Positions 1 to 5,968 are shown, counted from the first letter of the stretch. The stretch is DNA of 6,108 bases from Dorea sp. (GCA_016295505.1 JAEDLC010000109.1:1-6108), one strand, 5' to 3'. The notes: generated from the letters alone by a model not told the origin. Numbers and translations: made by a program.

Positions 1-237
1 TTTGAAGACAGCGGAGTGACAACGACGACTCCGCAGGACAGCGGAAAAGCATCCTGGAAAAAGTTTAAGAAGGCTGTTTCGAGAAAACGTATCATCATGT
101 TGTTTGATGAACAGAAGCAGGCAATTATTCTTCCGGTGGATCAGATAGAGGACAATTATACAGCGATTGTGGACCTGATTTATAAAAACATGCCGGCGCC
201 GGCGGTCAGAATCCGCAGGCTTGATAAGAGAAAATAG
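1..237 (+). CDS. C-terminal part of a YcxB-like protein (5' end outside window)
   Basis: The reading frame is open from base 1, giving 78 visible residues before TAG at 235-237. The GTG at 16 has no ribosome site before it, so this is read as the tail of a longer gene rather than a small ORF. The visible part runs FEDSG, a short Thr/Ser-rich stretch, W-K-K-F-K-K-A-V (about residues 22-29), R-I-I-M-L-F-D, and then A-I-I-L-P-V-D-Q-I. This pattern of a Trp-initiated strand, a hydrophobic strand and an 'I-L-P' strand before a final helix and basic tail resembles the C-terminal domain of YcxB-like proteins. Those usually carry two N-terminal membrane segments, which would lie outside the window. 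Their function is unknown. Only 14 nt separate its stop from the chosen tsaE start, so it may be the upstream member of the same transcript. The family call is moderate; that it is coding is fairly sure. Confidence 0.6.
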   Translation, partial: FEDSGVTTTTPQDSGKASWKKFKKAVSRKRIIMLFDEQKQAIILPVDQIEDNYTAIVDLIYKNMPAPAVRIRRLDKRK

Positions 238-241
238 AGGG
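236..241 (+). promoter_or_regulatory. Ribosome binding site deciding the tsaE start
   Basis: AGAGGG lies just after the upstream stop. It ends 10 nt before the ATG at 252 but only 1 nt before the ATG at 243, which is too close for initiation. This favours ATG 252. Confidence 0.6.
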
Positions 242-251
242 AATGTATATT

Positions 252-677
252 ATGATAATAGAAACGAATTGTGAGAAAGAGACATACGATCTGGGGTATC
301 GGCTGGGTGAGAAGGCAAAAGCGGGGCAGGTGTACACCCTGGTAGGAGATCTCGGAGTTGGGAAAACAGTATTTACAAAAGGACTTGCGGCAGGACTGGG
401 GATAGAAGAGGCAGTCAGCAGTCCGACATTTACGATTGTTCAGATATATGAAGAAGGGCGGCTGCCCTTCTATCATTTTGATGTCTACCGGATCGGTGAT
501 GTGGAAGAAATGGATGAGATTGGATATGAGGATTATATCTATGGAGAAGGTGTCAGTCTGATTGAGTGGGCCAATCTGATTGAAGAGATATTGCCGGAAC
601 ATTATACAGAAGTGAAGATTGAAAAGGATTTGGAAAAAGGATTTGATTATCGGAGGATAAGTGTATGCGAATATTAG
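252..677 (+). CDS. tsaE: tRNA t6A37 biosynthesis ATPase TsaE (YdiB/YjeE family)
   Basis: TsaE is the P-loop ATPase of the bacterial TsaB-TsaD-TsaE complex. The complex transfers the threonylcarbamoyl group from threonylcarbamoyl-AMP to A37 of ANN-decoding tRNAs in the cytosol; ATP hydrolysis by TsaE allows multiple turnovers. The product is 141 residues, close to the usual 140-160. Walker A is GDLGVGKT at residues 32-39, followed by the family's SSPTF at 56-60, HFDVYR at 75-80 and the Walker B-like region ending LIEWA at 103-107. All expected family motifs are present. The start is ATG 252 because of ribosome-site spacing; ATG 243 would add three residues (MYI). The last 13 nt overlap tsaB, and the tsaB ribosome site lies inside this gene, which suggests coupled translation. 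It is the first of three tsa genes in the window. Confidence 0.95.
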   Translation: MIIETNCEKETYDLGYRLGEKAKAGQVYTLVGDLGVGKTVFTKGLAAGLGIEEAVSSPTFTIVQIYEEGRLPFYHFDVYRIGDVEEMDEIGYEDYIYGEGVSLIEWANLIEEILPEHYTEVKIEKDLEKGFDYRRISVCEY

Positions 678-1402
678 CATTGGACAGCTCGGGACTGGTC
701 GCAAGCGTAGCTGTTGTGGAAGATGGAATGACGGATGACCAGGTGATTGCGGAATATACCGTGAACTATAAGAAAACACATTCTCAGACATTATTGCCTA
801 TGCTGGATGAGATTGTGAAGATGACAGAACTGGATCTGAACAGCGTGGATGCAATTGCCGTTGCTGCGGGGCCGGGCTCTTTTACGGGGCTACGTATCGG
901 ATCTGCGACGGCAAAGGGACTGGGTCTTGCGCTGGACAAACCGTTGATCCACATTCCGACACTGGAAGGGCTTGCTTATAATCTTTGCGGTTCTTCTGAC
1001 ATTGTGTGTCCGATCATGGATGCCAGAAGAGGACAGGTGTATACAGGAATCTATGAGTTTGAGGGAAATTGTCTGAAAGTGCTGGAAGATCAGATGGCAA
1101 TCAGTATAGAGGATCTGGGAAAGAGGCTTGTCGGATACCTGAGGGAGCAGGAAAGAAGAGTGACTTTTCTTGGTGACGGAGTTCCTGTGTTCCGGGGAGT
1201 CCTTGAAGAGAAGATCCTGCATGGACAGAATATGGCGTTTGCGCCGGCGAATATGAATCGCCAGAGGGCGGCTTCTGTTGGAACTCTCGGACTTCAGTAT
1301 TACAAAGAGGGAAGAACAGAAAGTGCAGCAGAACATCAGCCGGATTATCTTCGGGTATCTCAGGCCGAAAGAGAAAGAAAAGAGAGGTTGGGACATGATT
1401 AG
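665..1402 (+). CDS. tsaB: tRNA t6A37 biosynthesis scaffold protein TsaB (YdiC/YeaZ family)
   Basis: TsaB is a catalytically inactive ASKHA-fold paralogue of TsaD. It dimerises with TsaD and recruits TsaE to make the t6A transferase. The 245 residues match the family length (about 230-240). Diagnostic segments are the N-terminal strand and turn MRILALDSS (1-9), HSQTLLPML (39-47), the glycine-rich AAGPGSFTGLRIG (67-79), DARRGQVYTGIY (119-130) and the C-terminal PDYLR...AERE (226-237). It lacks the HxxxH metal motif of TsaD, as expected. GGAGG at 652-656 sits 8 nt before ATG 665, a near-ideal ribosome site inside tsaE. The 3' end overlaps the next gene by 8 nt. The tail is highly charged (ERERKERLGHD), which is ordinary for the family. 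Confidence 0.95.
   Translation: MRILALDSSGLVASVAVVEDGMTDDQVIAEYTVNYKKTHSQTLLPMLDEIVKMTELDLNSVDAIAVAAGPGSFTGLRIGSATAKGLGLALDKPLIHIPTLEGLAYNLCGSSDIVCPIMDARRGQVYTGIYEFEGNCLKVLEDQMAISIEDLGKRLVGYLREQERRVTFLGDGVPVFRGVLEEKILHGQNMAFAPANMNRQRAASVGTLGLQYYKEGRTESAAEHQPDYLRVSQAERERKERLGHD
1382..1387 (+). promoter_or_regulatory. Ribosome binding site deciding the aldolase start
   Basis: GAGAGG lies inside the end of tsaB and stands 7 nt before ATG 1395. It supports the short start over ATG 1278, which would add 39 residues that merely read tsaB sequence in another frame. Confidence 0.65.
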
Positions 1403-2429
1403 ATTTCAATGTGACTATGCGGAAGGGGCACATCCTGATATTTTAAAAAGACTGGAAGAGACCAATTATGAACAGACAGCGGGTTATGGGATGGATCCAT
1501 ATTGTGACAGTGCGAGAGAAAAAATAAGGATGCTTTGTAAAGATGAGACGGCAGACGTTCATTTCCTTGTAGGCGGTACTCAGACCAACGTTACCGTGAT
1601 CAGCGCGATTCTGCGGCCTTATCAGGGAGCGATTGCGGCACATACGGGACATATTAATGTGCATGAGACCGGAGCCGTGGAAGCTACCGGACATAAGGTG
1701 CTTCCAATCACAAGTGAAGACGGGAAGATTACTGCTATGCAGGTGCGGGAAATGTGTGAAGCGCATTGGAATGATGCGGATCATGAGCATATGGTACAGC
1801 CGGGAATGGTATATATTTCACATCCGACAGAAAACGGAACCTTATACAGCAGAGAGGAACTGCAGGAATTGCATCAAGTCTGCAGAGATATGAATCTGCC
1901 GCTTTTTCTGGATGGTGCAAGACTGGGATATGGTCTGATGTCGGAACAGTCAGATCTTACAATGGAAGATATTGCAAAATATACAGATGTTTTTTACATT
2001 GGAGGAACGAAAGTAGGGGCCCTGTTTGGAGAAGCGGTTGTGATCACCGCTGCGGAACTGAAAAAGGATTTTCGATATATGATTAAGCGCCATGGAGGCA
2101 TGCTGGCAAAGGGGCGTCTTCTGGGAATACAGTTTGATACTTTGTTTACGGATGGCCTGTATTTTAAGATCAGCAGACATGCAGATGAACAGGCAATGCG
2201 TCTGAGAAAAGCTTTTAAGAAGAAAGGATATGCGCTTCGTTATGACTCTTATACGAATCAGCAGTTCCCAATCCTTCCGGATGCACATTTGGAGAAACTG
2301 AAAGAAAAGTATGCGTATGGGTTCTGGGAAAAGGTGGATGCGGAACACAGTGCCGTGCGCTTCTGCACCAGTTGGGCAACAAAAGAAGAATATGTAGATC
2401 AGCTGATAGCAGACATAGAGGCACTGTAA
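1395..2429 (+). CDS. PLP-dependent low-specificity L-threonine aldolase-like protein
   Basis: This belongs to the beta-eliminating lyase/threonine aldolase group of fold-type I PLP enzymes. The best known members split L-threonine or L-allo-threonine into glycine and acetaldehyde. The product is 344 residues, the usual size. It opens with F-Q-C-D-Y-A-E-G-A-H-P (4-14), the counterpart of the family's 'D-x-x-x-x-P' start, then has GYGMDP (30-35), GGTQTN (60-65), H90 in NVHETGA (likely stacking on the cofactor), DGARLGYG (173-180) with the Asp that contacts the PLP ring nitrogen, and GGTK with K206 as the probable Schiff-base lysine. RFCTSWAT (322-329) supplies the likely carboxylate-binding Arg. 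The 'YIGGTK' context differs from the 'SKGL' of classical LtaE, so the real substrate may differ; another beta-hydroxy amino acid lyase is possible. It starts inside tsaB (8-nt overlap), so it is co-translated with t6A genes although not a known t6A component. Confidence 0.85.
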   Translation: MIRFQCDYAEGAHPDILKRLEETNYEQTAGYGMDPYCDSAREKIRMLCKDETADVHFLVGGTQTNVTVISAILRPYQGAIAAHTGHINVHETGAVEATGHKVLPITSEDGKITAMQVREMCEAHWNDADHEHMVQPGMVYISHPTENGTLYSREELQELHQVCRDMNLPLFLDGARLGYGLMSEQSDLTMEDIAKYTDVFYIGGTKVGALFGEAVVITAAELKKDFRYMIKRHGGMLAKGRLLGIQFDTLFTDGLYFKISRHADEQAMRLRKAFKKKGYALRYDSYTNQQFPILPDAHLEKLKEKYAYGFWEKVDAEHSAVRFCTSWATKEEYVDQLIADIEAL

Positions 2430-2458
2430 CTGAGAAAATGACGGAGGAAGCATAAAAG

Positions 2459-2902
2459 ATGCTGGAGATTCACGAAGTTATGGAGGAAGATCTTCCGGAT
2501 ATTGAACGGCTGGAGCAGAATATATTCCCGGATCCCTGGAGCAGGAAGGGGCTCCTGGATACATGGAATCAGGCGCATGCACTGATTCTGGGAGCGTGGC
2601 AGGAGGAGAAGCTTGTCGGGTATCTGATCTTTTACCATGTACTGGACGAGGGAGAGATTGCACGAATTGCGGTAGAGGAAACCAGACGATGTCATGGTGT
2701 GGCGGGCAGAATGATGGAGGAATTGTTTTGTTGTTGTGAACGGGACGGAATTACAAAAATTATGCTGGATGTCCGCGAAAGTAATTCTGTGGCAATTCGT
2801 TTTTATCGGCGCCATGGATTTGCAGAAGATGGGATTCGGAAGAAGTATTATGAGAATCCAACGGAGAATGCAATCCTGATGAGTCTTGAGACTGGCAGAT
2901 AG
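2459..2902 (+). CDS. rimI: Ribosomal-protein alanine N-acetyltransferase RimI (GNAT family)
   Basis: RimI transfers acetyl from acetyl-CoA to a protein N-terminal residue; the classical substrate is ribosomal protein S18. The 147 residues equal the usual length. Visible are the N-terminal EVMEEDLPDIERLE, FPDPWS (23-28), a family landmark, and the acetyl-CoA pyrophosphate loop R-x-x-G-x-A at 77-82 (RCHGVA) within IAVEETRRCHGVAGRMMEEL. LDVRESNSVAIRFYRRHGF (103-121) follows, with Tyr at 116, then the 'KKYYENPTENAILM' tail. The position of the proposed general base, Glu in E. coli RimI (LEVR), is Asp104 here. GGAGG at 2443-2447 sits 11 nt before the ATG, slightly long but the only good site. RimI commonly accompanies tsaB/tsaD, and here it follows the aldolase by 29 nt. 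Some clostridial members are annotated only as GNAT acetyltransferases, so the exact substrate is inferred. Confidence 0.9.
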   Translation: MLEIHEVMEEDLPDIERLEQNIFPDPWSRKGLLDTWNQAHALILGAWQEEKLVGYLIFYHVLDEGEIARIAVEETRRCHGVAGRMMEELFCCCERDGITKIMLDVRESNSVAIRFYRRHGFAEDGIRKKYYENPTENAILMSLETGR

Positions 2903-2953
2903 CTGGAAGTCTTTACAGAGCTTTCCACTGGGCAACGCTCTGAGTGGCAGATA
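2890..2953 (+). repeat. 12-nt imperfect direct repeat flanking the inverted pairs
   Basis: GACTGGCAGATA at 2890-2901 and GAGTGGCAGATA at 2942-2953 match at 11 of 12 positions, including 9 in a row (TGGCAGATA). The first copy contains the first two bases of the rimI stop codon; the second runs into the -10 candidate. The 40 nt between them contain most of the inverted repeat. This could be a small duplication or an insertion footprint, or chance. Confidence 0.4.
2916..2947 (+). repeat. Interleaved inverted repeats upstream of the zinc-ribbon gene
   Basis: CAGAGC at 2916-2921 pairs perfectly with GCTCTG at 2937-2942. CCACT at 2925-2929 pairs perfectly with AGTGG at 2943-2947. The two pairings cross, so as RNA they would be either alternative hairpins or a pseudoknot-like arrangement. 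There are 0 nt between the two 3' arms, which makes a stable H-type pseudoknot sterically doubtful; alternative hairpins are the simpler reading. Confidence 0.45.
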
Positions 2954-2957
2954 TAAT
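2929..2957 (+). promoter_or_regulatory. Candidate sigma-A promoter for the zinc-ribbon, rnz, tsaD, ispD run
   Basis: A perfect -10 hexamer TATAAT lies at 2952-2957. Exactly 17 nt upstream is TGGGCA (2929-2934), which matches TTGACA at 4 of 6 positions. Transcription would begin near 2964, giving a leader of about 40 nt before ATG 3005. The -35 is weak and lies within the inverted-repeat region. The genes may also be read from upstream. Confidence 0.45.
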
Positions 2958-3004
2958 AGAGGCGTAGCGACAGATGAATCAGATATACGTTCAGGAGGAT
3001 TTGT

Positions 3005-3244
3005 ATGCGCCAATATAGTACAGAGATAAAAGAAATAAAGAAAGTAGAAAAGATAATATGCAATAAATGTGGAAAAGTAATCCCGGTGACAGGGGGGATT
3101 CCCCAGGAAGATGTTCTTGAAGTTGAAAAAAGATGGGGGTATCATTCCGGAAAGGATAACCAGGTGGATTGCTTTGATTTGTGTGAAGACTGTTATGATG
3201 AACTGGTTGACAGTTTTCTGATTAAATTAGAGAAACCGAGGTAG
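3005..3244 (+). CDS. Small four-cysteine zinc-ribbon-like protein of unknown function
   Basis: This is a 79-residue soluble protein that I cannot name. AGGAGG at 2993-2998 stands 6 nt before the ATG, the strongest ribosome site in the window, so it is very likely translated. It has a Lys/Glu-rich N-terminus, then CNKC (C19, C22), a middle region with W44-G-Y, and LCEDC (C60, C63) with an extra C56. Two CxxC knuckles about 40 residues apart fit a treble-clef or zinc-ribbon metal site, but four ligands plus a fifth Cys are all that can be seen. There are no membrane segments or signal peptide. Its stop is 3 nt before the RNase Z start, and its last codons carry that gene's ribosome site, so the two are probably coupled. 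A role in binding RNA, DNA or a protein partner near tRNA processing is speculation. Confidence 0.8.
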   Translation: MRQYSTEIKEIKKVEKIICNKCGKVIPVTGGIPQEDVLEVEKRWGYHSGKDNQVDCFDLCEDCYDELVDSFLIKLEKPR

Positions 3245-3247
3245 GAT

Positions 3248-4156
3248 ATGTTAGATGTATGTTTGTTAGGAACTGGAGGAATGATGCCTCTTCCGTATCG
3301 GTGGCTTACATCACTGATGGTGAGGTACAATGGCAGCAGTGTACTGATTGACTGTGGCGAAGGGACGCAGATTGCCATTAAAGAAAAAGGATGGAGCTTT
3401 AAGCCAATCGATGTGATCTGTTTTACGCATTATCATGGAGATCATATCAGCGGACTTCCGGGACTTCTTCTTACTATGGGAAATGCAGACCGGACGGAGC
3501 CGCTTACTCTGATTGGCCCGAAGGGGCTGGAGCGGGTGGTGAATGCACTTCGTGTGATTGCGCCGGAACTTCCGTTTTCGATTCAGTGTATAGAGATCAA
3601 GGATCAGGAAGAAACTTTTGAGATGAATGGATATCGACTGAAAGCGTTTCGCGTAAATCACAATGTTACCTGTTACGGTTATACTCTTGAAGTGGACCGT
3701 GCCGGGAAATTTGATGTGGAGCGTGCTAATGCGGCGCAGATTCCGCAGCGTTTCTGGGGAATCCTTCAAAAAGGAGAGACGGTGGAAGAAGATGGAAAGA
3801 TCTACACACCGGACATGGTATTAGGACCGGCAAGGAAGGGAATCAAGCTTACGTACTGCACGGATACCCGTCCGACAGATTCCATCCGGAAAAATGCATA
3901 TGCATCTGATCTTTTCATCTGTGAAGGAATGTACGGAGAAAAGGATAAACAGAAAAAAGCAAAAGAGTATAAGCACATGACGTTTTATGAAGCGGCACGA
4001 ATTGCAAAAGAAGCAGAAGTAAAGGAGATGTGGCTGACACATTACAGTCCGTCACTGACGAAACCGGAAGAATATATAGATGAGGTCAGAGAAATATTTC
4101 CCAATACCATCGCAGCGAAAGACAGACGTACGGTTGAACTGGTATTTTCTGATTAA
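3248..4156 (+). CDS. rnz: Ribonuclease Z-type metallo-beta-lactamase-fold nuclease
   Basis: RNase Z cuts tRNA precursors just 3' of the discriminator base, leaving an end for CCA addition. It acts in the cytosol as a di-zinc dimer. The 302 residues match the short form (about 305). The order is LGTGG at 7-11, LIDCGEGTQ (33-41), the metal motif THYHGDH (60-66, ligands H61, H63, D65, H66) with GLPGLL following, GPKGLE (90-95), H138 in VNHNVTCYGY, D206 in CTDTRP, and H265 in LTHYSPS. All seven expected metal ligands are present. Departures from textbook RNase Z are 'THYHGDH' for THLHGDH, 'TDTRP' for GDTRP and 'HYSPSL' for HFSSRY, so it may be a clostridial subgroup. GAGG at 3238-3241 lies 6 nt before ATG 3248. 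Its place between a zinc-ribbon gene and tsaD, with a tRNA downstream, fits a tRNA maturation role. Another MBL-fold nuclease function is less likely. Confidence 0.87.
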   Translation: MLDVCLLGTGGMMPLPYRWLTSLMVRYNGSSVLIDCGEGTQIAIKEKGWSFKPIDVICFTHYHGDHISGLPGLLLTMGNADRTEPLTLIGPKGLERVVNALRVIAPELPFSIQCIEIKDQEETFEMNGYRLKAFRVNHNVTCYGYTLEVDRAGKFDVERANAAQIPQRFWGILQKGETVEEDGKIYTPDMVLGPARKGIKLTYCTDTRPTDSIRKNAYASDLFICEGMYGEKDKQKKAKEYKHMTFYEAARIAKEAEVKEMWLTHYSPSLTKPEEYIDEVREIFPNTIAAKDRRTVELVFSD

Positions 4157-4177
4157 AGTAGGAGAGAAGAATACAAG

Positions 4178-5206
4178 ATGAGTGAAAAAAAAGACGTTTT
4201 AATTCTGGCAATTGAAAGTTCCTGTGATGAAACGGCAGCATCCGTAGTAAAAAATGGACGGGAAGTATTGTCTAATATCATTTCATCACAGATTGCGCTT
4301 CACACCCTGTATGGTGGTGTGGTTCCGGAGATTGCTTCCAGAAAGCATATTGAAAAAATCAATCAGGTGATAGAAGCGGCCCTTCGGGAGGCGGATGTAA
4401 CATTGGATGACATTGATGCAATCGGAGTCACATATGGGCCGGGTCTGGTAGGAGCACTTCTTGTCGGTGTGGCAGAGGCAAAAGCGATTGCATACGCTGC
4501 AAAAAAGCCGTTAGTGGGAGTACATCATATTGAAGGGCACATTGCGGCAAACTTTATTGAACATGAGGAGCTGGAACCTCCGTTCTTTTCATTAGTGGTA
4601 TCCGGAGGTCATACACATCTGGTGCGGGTAAAGGATTATGGAAAATTTGATATCATTGGAAGAACCCGGGATGATGCTGCAGGAGAAGCATTTGATAAAG
4701 TGGCACGCGCAATTGGCCTGGGATATCCGGGAGGACCGAAGATCGATAAAGTATCCAAAGAAGGGAATCCGAATGCAATTTCGTTTCCAAGGGCTCATGT
4801 AGAGGATGCACCATATGATTTCAGCTTTAGCGGAGTGAAATCTGCAGTGCTGAATTACATTAATGGCTGTAAGATGAAAGGGGAAGAGTATAATCAGGCA
4901 GACATTGCTGCATCCTTTCAAAAAGCAGTCACTGATGTACTTGTGGCAAATGCAATGCATGCTGTCGAAGAATATCAGGTGGATAAATTTGCAATTGCGG
5001 GAGGAGTAGCATCTAACAGTGCTCTTCGAACAGCTATGAAAGAAGCATGTGAGGCGAGAGGCGTAAAATTCTATTATCCGTCCCCGGTCTACTGTACGGA
5101 TAATGCGGCGATGATAGGCGTGGCGGCTTATTATGAATATATCAATGGGGCAAGAAGCGGATGGGATCTGAATGCCGTTCCGAATCTGAAGCTTGGTGAA
5201 AGATAA
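4178..5206 (+). CDS. tsaD: tRNA N6-adenosine threonylcarbamoyltransferase TsaD (Gcp/YgjD)
   Basis: TsaD is the catalytic subunit of the t6A complex: it moves the threonylcarbamoyl group from TC-AMP to N6 of A37 in tRNAs that read ANN codons. The length, 342 residues, is typical. ASKHA-fold landmarks are LAIESSCDETAASVV (10-24), VVPEIASRKH (48-57), GVTYGPGLVGALLVG (83-97), the metal motif H117-IEG-H121, SGGHTHLV (142-149), DDAAGEAFDKVAR (165-177), GYPGGP (182-187), FSFSGVKSAV (215-224), GGVASN (275-280) and YCTDNAAMIG (305-314) with metal ligand D308. Every catalytic feature I know to look for is present. The ribosome site AGGAGA (4160-4165) is rather far, 12 nt from the ATG, but no better start exists. 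The gene lies 21 nt after rnz and 24 nt before ispD, separated from tsaE/tsaB by four genes. Confidence 0.96.
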   Translation: MSEKKDVLILAIESSCDETAASVVKNGREVLSNIISSQIALHTLYGGVVPEIASRKHIEKINQVIEAALREADVTLDDIDAIGVTYGPGLVGALLVGVAEAKAIAYAAKKPLVGVHHIEGHIAANFIEHEELEPPFFSLVVSGGHTHLVRVKDYGKFDIIGRTRDDAAGEAFDKVARAIGLGYPGGPKIDKVSKEGNPNAISFPRAHVEDAPYDFSFSGVKSAVLNYINGCKMKGEEYNQADIAASFQKAVTDVLVANAMHAVEEYQVDKFAIAGGVASNSALRTAMKEACEARGVKFYYPSPVYCTDNAAMIGVAAYYEYINGARSGWDLNAVPNLKLGER

Positions 5207-5217
5207 GGAGTGTGCGG

Positions 5218-5223
5218 AAGGAG
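5218..5223 (+). promoter_or_regulatory. Ribosome binding site deciding the ispD start
   Basis: AAGGAG stands 7 nt before ATG 5231. The longer in-frame GTG at 5210 would place this site inside the gene and has no properly spaced site of its own. A second AAGGAG at 5205-5210 overlaps the tsaD stop, but it ends 20 nt before ATG 5231 and directly abuts or overlaps the GTG candidates. Confidence 0.7.
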
Positions 5224-5230
5224 TCACGGC

Positions 5231-5968
5231 ATGGAAGAAAAAAGGAATAAAAAAAAGCATTGTACGGCGATCGTACTTTCGGCAGGTCAGGGAAAGCGTA
5301 TGGGCGCGCCGATACAGAAACAGTATATTGAAATTCAGGGCAGACCGATCATATATTATTCGCTGTATGTATTTGAAGAATCAAATATTATAGATGATAT
5401 AATTCTGGTGGTCGGTCACGGACAAGAAGATTATGTCTATGATGAAATCGTAAGAAAGTATGGCTTTTCGAAAGTAAGGGCAATTGTTCCGGGAGGAAAA
5501 GAAAGATATGATTCTGTCTGGAATGGTTTAAAAATCATTCGCAATGGCGCTCTTGGTGATCATGCGGGAGACGGATATGTATTTATACATGACGGTGCAA
5601 GACCTTTTGTGGATGAAGCGATGCTGGAACGTGCTTATGACACTGTGAGCAGATACAGGGCCTGTGTAGCGGGAATGCCAAGCAAAGATACGGTTAAAAT
5701 TGTTGATGAAGATGGGTATGCGGTAAATACGCCGGAACGAAAATATGTCTGGAATGTACAGACACCACAGGTATTTGAAACGCAACTGATTACTGAGGCA
5801 TATTCCAGGATGATGAGGAAAGAGTCCATACAGGTAACAGATGATGCTATGGCGGTGGAGTTGGAGATGCAGGTACCGGTAAAGCTTTTTGAAGGATCTT
5901 ATATGAATATCAAGATTACTACGCCGGAAGATCTGGAGACTGCCAGAAGCTTTTTGAAGAAAAAATAA
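5231..5968 (+). CDS. ispD: 2-C-methyl-D-erythritol 4-phosphate cytidylyltransferase IspD
   Basis: IspD joins MEP and CTP to give CDP-methylerythritol and pyrophosphate, the third step of the MEP isoprenoid pathway in the cytosol. From ATG 5231 it is 245 residues, within the family range of about 225-245; a short basic head (MEEKRNKKKH) precedes the fold. The nucleotide-binding signature is VLSAGQGKRMG (15-25) followed by K30-Q31-Y. Next come PGGKERYDSVWNGL (87-100), FIHDGARPFV (118-127, with D121), MPSKDTVK (149-156), VQTPQVF (176-182), TDDA (203-206) and NIKITTPEDL (226-235, with K228). All core motifs are present. Related cytidylyltransferases such as TarI share the fold, but ERYDSV, HDGARP and the absence of teichoic-acid neighbours favour IspD. 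It is probably the last gene of the transcript, since a new promoter follows. No hairpin-plus-T-run terminator is visible after it. Confidence 0.92.
   Translation: MEEKRNKKKHCTAIVLSAGQGKRMGAPIQKQYIEIQGRPIIYYSLYVFEESNIIDDIILVVGHGQEDYVYDEIVRKYGFSKVRAIVPGGKERYDSVWNGLKIIRNGALGDHAGDGYVFIHDGARPFVDEAMLERAYDTVSRYRACVAGMPSKDTVKIVDEDGYAVNTPERKYVWNVQTPQVFETQLITEAYSRMMRKESIQVTDDAMAVELEMQVPVKLFEGSYMNIKITTPEDLETARSFLKKK

Larger units (their letters stand above)
2903..3004 (+). other. 102-nt repeat-bearing gap between rimI and the zinc-ribbon gene
   Basis: This is the longest space inside the gene run and the only internal gap with visible structure. It holds an inverted pair CAGAGC/GCTCTG, a second pair CCACT/AGTGG interleaved with it, one copy of a 12-nt near-direct repeat whose other copy covers the end of rimI, a perfect TATAAT, and an AGGAGG ribosome site at 2993-2998 serving the next gene (6 nt spacing). 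No T-run follows the inverted pairs, so I do not call a terminator. No start codon with a ribosome site is seen other than the one at 3005. Confidence 0.6.

Noticed and set aside
180..791. 203-residue minus-strand ORF over tsaE and tsaB
   Set aside because: It lies antisense to two well-supported genes, has no recognisable domain or ribosome site, and has the His/Phe/Ser-rich composition typical of antisense reading.
1278..1394. Upstream extension of the aldolase gene to ATG 1278
   Set aside because: The extra 39 residues only read tsaB in another frame; the family start aligns with ATG 1395, which has a good ribosome site.
3092..3104. G6 run followed by ATT and C4 inside the zinc-ribbon gene, as a slippage or hairpin signal
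   Set aside because: The frame continues normally on both sides with conserved-looking residues, and the loop would be too short for a meaningful hairpin.
2399..3145. 248-residue minus-strand ORF across rimI and the gap
   Set aside because: It is antisense to rimI and the zinc-ribbon gene, with low-complexity Phe/Leu/Tyr-rich runs and no motif; its openness in the gap is easily chance.
5210..5230. GTG 5210 as the ispD start
   Set aside because: It lacks a spaced ribosome site, whereas ATG 5231 has AAGGAG at 7 nt.
4592..5260. 222-residue minus-strand ORF over tsaD
   Set aside because: It is antisense to a gene with every TsaD motif intact and shows no coherent family signal.
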